Of a stretch of DNA of 64,000 nucleotides, positions 61,581 through 64,000 are shown piece after piece; within the stretch, counting starts at the first letter, position 1; the number at the start of each line of letters is the position of its first letter. Below the pieces are notes generated by a model that made no database searches, had not been told where the DNA came from, and was given only the letters and a program-made list of their open reading frames with translations. The translations under genes and the position numbers were made by a program. This DNA is from CAYUZU01 sp964448675. GTDB lineage: Bacteria; Planctomycetota; Phycisphaerae; UBA1845; Fen-1342. The stretch spans positions 61,300 through 125,299 of the forward strand of contig CAYUZU010000012.1 of assembly GCA_964448675.1 (NCBI GenBank), written 5' to 3'.

Positions 61581-62393
61581 CTACCCGGCGGCGGCCCCGC
61601 CCTCGAGCTCCGTCTCGCGCAGGTTGATGCGCTCGATGCGCAGCGCGCGCCCTGTCTCGTCGTCCGTCTCGACGATCACGCCACAGACCCGCGCGTCTTC
61701 GGTCGCGACGTGGTACGGATGCGGCACGCCGGTGACCAGCGACTGGATCACCGCGTTCTTGTCGCGGCCAAGCACCGAATCGTAGGGGCCGGTCATGCCC
61801 AGGTCGGTGATGTACGCCGTCCCGCCCGGATGCACGCACTCGTCCGCGGTCTGCACGTGCGTGTGCGTGCCGACCACCGCTGTCACGCGGCCGTCCAGAT
61901 GCCAGCCGAGGGCGATCTTCTCGCTGGTCGTTTCGGCGTGCACGTCAAGCACGATGGTCTTCACGTCGGGCGGCACCTGCCGCAGGATGCGCTCCGCCGC
62001 GTGAAACGGACAGTCGGCACGGATGTTCATGAACGTGCGGCCCAGCACGACGAAAACGGCGACTTTGCCGCCATTCCGCGACTCGACCACGGCCAGTTCG
62101 CGCCCGGTCGCCTCCGGCGGCAGATTGGCCGGACGGATCACACGCGACTCGTTCTTCAGCAGCGCAAGCGTCTCGCGGCGCTTGAACACGTGGTCGCCCA
62201 TCGTGCAGACGTCCACGCCGTAATGGCGCAACTTGGAGAAGATCGCCTGCGTCAGGCCGCTGCCGGCGGCCGCGTTCTCGGCGTTGGCGATGACGCAATC
62301 CAACTGGCGATCACGAACCAGTCGCGGGATGATCTGGGAACAGACGTACTTGCCGGGCCGGCCGACGATGTCCCCGATGACGAGCAGTCGCAT
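61581..62393 (-). CDS. ymdB: YmdB-type metallophosphoesterase (TIGR00282)
   Basis: 270 residues with GDIVGRPG (D8), ANAENAAAGSG (E39, N40), the TMGDHVF block (D67, H68), DVHAETTSEK and VGTHTHVQTADE. The family hydrolyses 2',3'-cAMP and related phosphodiesters with a dinuclear iron site. Family members usually read TMGNHTW at the third motif; this one has Asp for Asn. Convergent to cdsA. ATG 62393 is chosen. Confidence 0.9.
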   Translation of the reverse strand: MRLLVIGDIVGRPGKYVCSQIIPRLVRDRQLDCVIANAENAAAGSGLTQAIFSKLRHYGVDVCTMGDHVFKRRETLALLKNESRVIRPANLPPEATGRELAVVESRNGGKVAVFVVLGRTFMNIRADCPFHAAERILRQVPPDVKTIVLDVHAETTSEKIALGWHLDGRVTAVVGTHTHVQTADECVHPGGTAYITDLGMTGPYDSVLGRDKNAVIQSLVTGVPHPYHVATEDARVCGVIVETDDETGRALRIERINLRETELEGGAAAG

Positions 62394-62532
62394 ACCACTT
62401 GCTTTCTAGCGCCCCGCGGGTCCCGCTGGGCGTACATCCGAGTATAGTCGACCACCCCGCGGCGACAAGGCATGCTGTGCGCGCGGCCGTGGAGCGCGCA
62501 CGGGAAAAGACGCGAGCATGGCGCTGGCAGAA

Positions 62533-64000
62533 TCAGGCCGGGCTGGGCAGGGCGCCGGGGTCTTCATCCGGCGGCGGCTGCACCGGACGCGCGACGGGCG
62601 GCTCGGGCTTGCGCTCGCGCTCGGCCGAGATCAGGTCGGCAACGGTCGGTCGATCGATCGTCTCGCCGGCGATGAGCTTGCGCACCTCTTCGCCCGAGAT
62701 GGTCTCGTACTTCAGCAGCGCCTGGGCGACGGCCTCCAGCTTGTCGCGGTTTTCCTGCAGCAGGCGCCGCGCCTCGCCATAGGCCGAATCGATGATGCGC
62801 TTGACCTCTTCGTCAATCGTCTCCGCCGTTTTCTCGGAGACTTCCTTGTGCTGAAACGGGTCGAAGCGCGGCTGGCCGCTGCTGCCGTCTTCGCCGTAGT
62901 ACACGAAGCCCAGCCGGTCGCTCATGCCCCATTCGGTCACCATCATGCGGGCCATCTGCGTGGCCTGGCGGATGTCACCGCCGGCGCCGGAGTTCATGTC
63001 CTGCCCCAGCAGCTCCTCGGCGATGCGCCCGCCGCAGACGACGCGCAAGGTCGCCTCGACGTAGGACCGGTTATAAGTCTGGCGGTCCTTCTCCGGCAGC
63101 GAGAACGTCGCCCCGCCGTACGGCCCACGTGGAATGATGCTGACCTTGTGCACCGGGTCGGCATCCTCGACCAGGCACTGCACCAGGGCATGGCCGGCCT
63201 CGTGATACGCCGTCAGCACGCGGTCCTTGTCATCGACCACGCGGCTGCGCTTGGCCCGGCCCCAGCGCACCTTGTCGCGGGCTTCCTCGAGGTCGTCGAG
63301 CTCGATCGCGTCCTTGCTGGACAGCGTCGCCAGCAGGGCCGCCTCGTTGATGATCGCCGCGAGGTCGGCACCACTGAACATGGGCGTGCCGCGGGCGATG
63401 CGGTGCAGCTTGGGCTCGATGGGCGGCTGGACCTTCACCTTCTTGGCATGGACCTTCAGAATCTCGAGCCGGCCCTTCACGTCGGGCAGCGGCACGAACA
63501 CCTGCCGGTCAAAGCGCCCCGGGCGGATCAGCGCCGGATCGAGCACGTCGGCCCGGTTGGTTGCGGCCACGACGATGACCTGGTCGTTGCTGTCGAAGCC
63601 GTCCATCTCGACGAGGATCGCATTGAGCGTCTGCTCGCGCTCGTCGTGGCCACCACCGCCGTTGAATCCCATTCCCCGTCGTCGTCCGACGGCGTCGATT
63701 TCGTCCAGGAAGATGATGCAGGGAGAGTTTTCCTTGGCCTGCCGGAACAGGTCACGCACGCGTGACGCCCCCACGCCGACGAACATCTCGACGAAGTCTG
63801 AGCCCGAAATCGAGAAGAACGGCACGTCCGCCTCGCCGGCGATGGCCTTGGCCAGCAGCGTCTTGCCGCAGCCGGGCTCACCCACCAGCAGCACGCCGCG
63901 CGGAATGCGCCCGCCCAGGCGCTGGAAGCGCTTGGGATTCTTGAGGAACTCGATGATCTCGACGACCTCGTCCTTGGCCTCCTCGACGCCGGCGACGTCG
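62533..64000 (-). CDS. ftsH: ATP-dependent zinc metalloprotease FtsH (partial, N-terminus off the window)
   Basis: 488 residues are visible; the frame runs off the right edge, so the N-terminal membrane part is missing. It contains DVAGVEEAKDEV, Walker A GEPGCGKT (visible residues about 40-47), Walker B CIIFLDEIDAVG, the second region of homology NRADVLDPALIRPGRFDRQV in parts, zinc motif HEAGH (about 266-270) and a later Asp for the third zinc ligand. FtsH degrades membrane and cytosolic proteins. A Pro-rich tail of about 25 residues ends the protein. Confidence 0.95.
   Translation of the reverse strand, partial: DVAGVEEAKDEVVEIIEFLKNPKRFQRLGGRIPRGVLLVGEPGCGKTLLAKAIAGEADVPFFSISGSDFVEMFVGVGASRVRDLFRQAKENSPCIIFLDEIDAVGRRRGMGFNGGGGHDEREQTLNAILVEMDGFDSNDQVIVVAATNRADVLDPALIRPGRFDRQVFVPLPDVKGRLEILKVHAKKVKVQPPIEPKLHRIARGTPMFSGADLAAIINEAALLATLSSKDAIELDDLEEARDKVRWGRAKRSRVVDDKDRVLTAYHEAGHALVQCLVEDADPVHKVSIIPRGPYGGATFSLPEKDRQTYNRSYVEATLRVVCGGRIAEELLGQDMNSGAGGDIRQATQMARMMVTEWGMSDRLGFVYYGEDGSSGQPRFDPFQHKEVSEKTAETIDEEVKRIIDSAYGEARRLLQENRDKLEAVAQALLKYETISGEEVRKLIAGETIDRPTVADLISAERERKPEPPVARPVQPPPDEDPGALPSPA

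Noticed and set aside
1..64000. tRNA, rRNA, CRISPR, prophage or integron
   Set aside because: No tRNA cloverleaf with a GTTCGAATC-type arm, no rRNA core sequence, no regularly spaced identical repeats with unique spacers, and no phage structural or integrase genes were seen.

Overview
The window looks like a chromosomal segment of a high-GC member of the Planctomycetota, possibly a Phycisphaerae-like lineage. Supporting traits are a protein of the planctomycete/verrucomicrobial Minf_1886 family, an McsA/McsB pair, membrane proteins ending in a CGYDL...CPECG zinc ribbon, secreted proteins with dockerin-like or thrombospondin-type-3-like calcium-binding tails, a PEP-CTERM protein, and frequent GTG/TTG starts behind good Shine-Dalgarno sites. 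No rRNA, tRNA, CRISPR array or prophage was recognised. Assignments rest on reading protein sequence by eye; no database search was possible.

Layout. 1-2398 (minus): ECF sigma factor, membrane anti-sigma factor and a PDZ protein (cut by the left edge), a coupled envelope-stress-type operon. 2552-8412: M42 peptidase, a coupled pair of secreted proteins (BNR-repeat protein and DUF4198-like protein), a hexapeptide acyltransferase and a small exported protein. 8413-9011: no credible gene, but a strongly structured region of about 300 nt that I read as an unassigned non-coding RNA. 9012-13744: PepA, an IS5-like remnant, a HAD phosphatase fused to a Sua5/TsaC domain, then two decayed genes meeting head to head (alpha/beta hydrolase and alpha-galactosidase tails). 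13773-19150: a secreted calcium-binding-repeat protein, an unknown gene behind a promoter with inverted repeats, a PEP-CTERM protein with its terminator, and an alkaline-phosphatase-superfamily/TPR fusion.

19258-31365: coiled-coil membrane protein, XseB, ComF, two paralogous zinc-ribbon membrane proteins, FolP, a DinB-like protein, a large exported protein, a RicT-like PSP1 protein coupled to a Minf_1886 protein, an AI-2E-type permease and a 49-residue membrane protein. 31569-36403: a MptE/Maf-like putative glycosyltransferase and a second very large exported protein with a TIM-barrel-like core; with the 930-residue protein these may serve surface glycan or envelope functions (inference). 36410-39417: TauE/SafE permease, a ribbon-helix-helix regulator with a four-copy 11-bp-periodic operator-like array at its own start, and mcsA-mcsB.

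39689-51664: secreted endonuclease/exonuclease/phosphatase protein sharing its C-terminal module with the BNR protein, a new-looking HELYH zincin, acpP-fabF behind a promoter, a Tat-exported metallophosphoesterase, two DUF2029/GT87-like membrane glycosyltransferases, an RRM protein with promoter and long leader, a small lipoprotein, an MscS channel and an M14 lipoprotein carboxypeptidase. 51798-64000: histidine ammonia-lyase-like MIO enzyme, MBL hydrolase, membrane C39 peptidase convergent with a CPBP protease, a large unknown protein, purA-uppS-cdsA, YmdB-type phosphodiesterase and FtsH (cut by the right edge).

Housekeeping themes are lipid and cell-wall precursor synthesis (acpP, fabF, uppS, cdsA), protein quality control (ftsH, mcsAB, pepA) and folate/purine synthesis (folP, purA). 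The accessory material most worth testing is the structured RNA at 8639-8940, the RHH operator array, the HAD-Sua5 fusion and the repeat-flanked promoter at 15071-15154.
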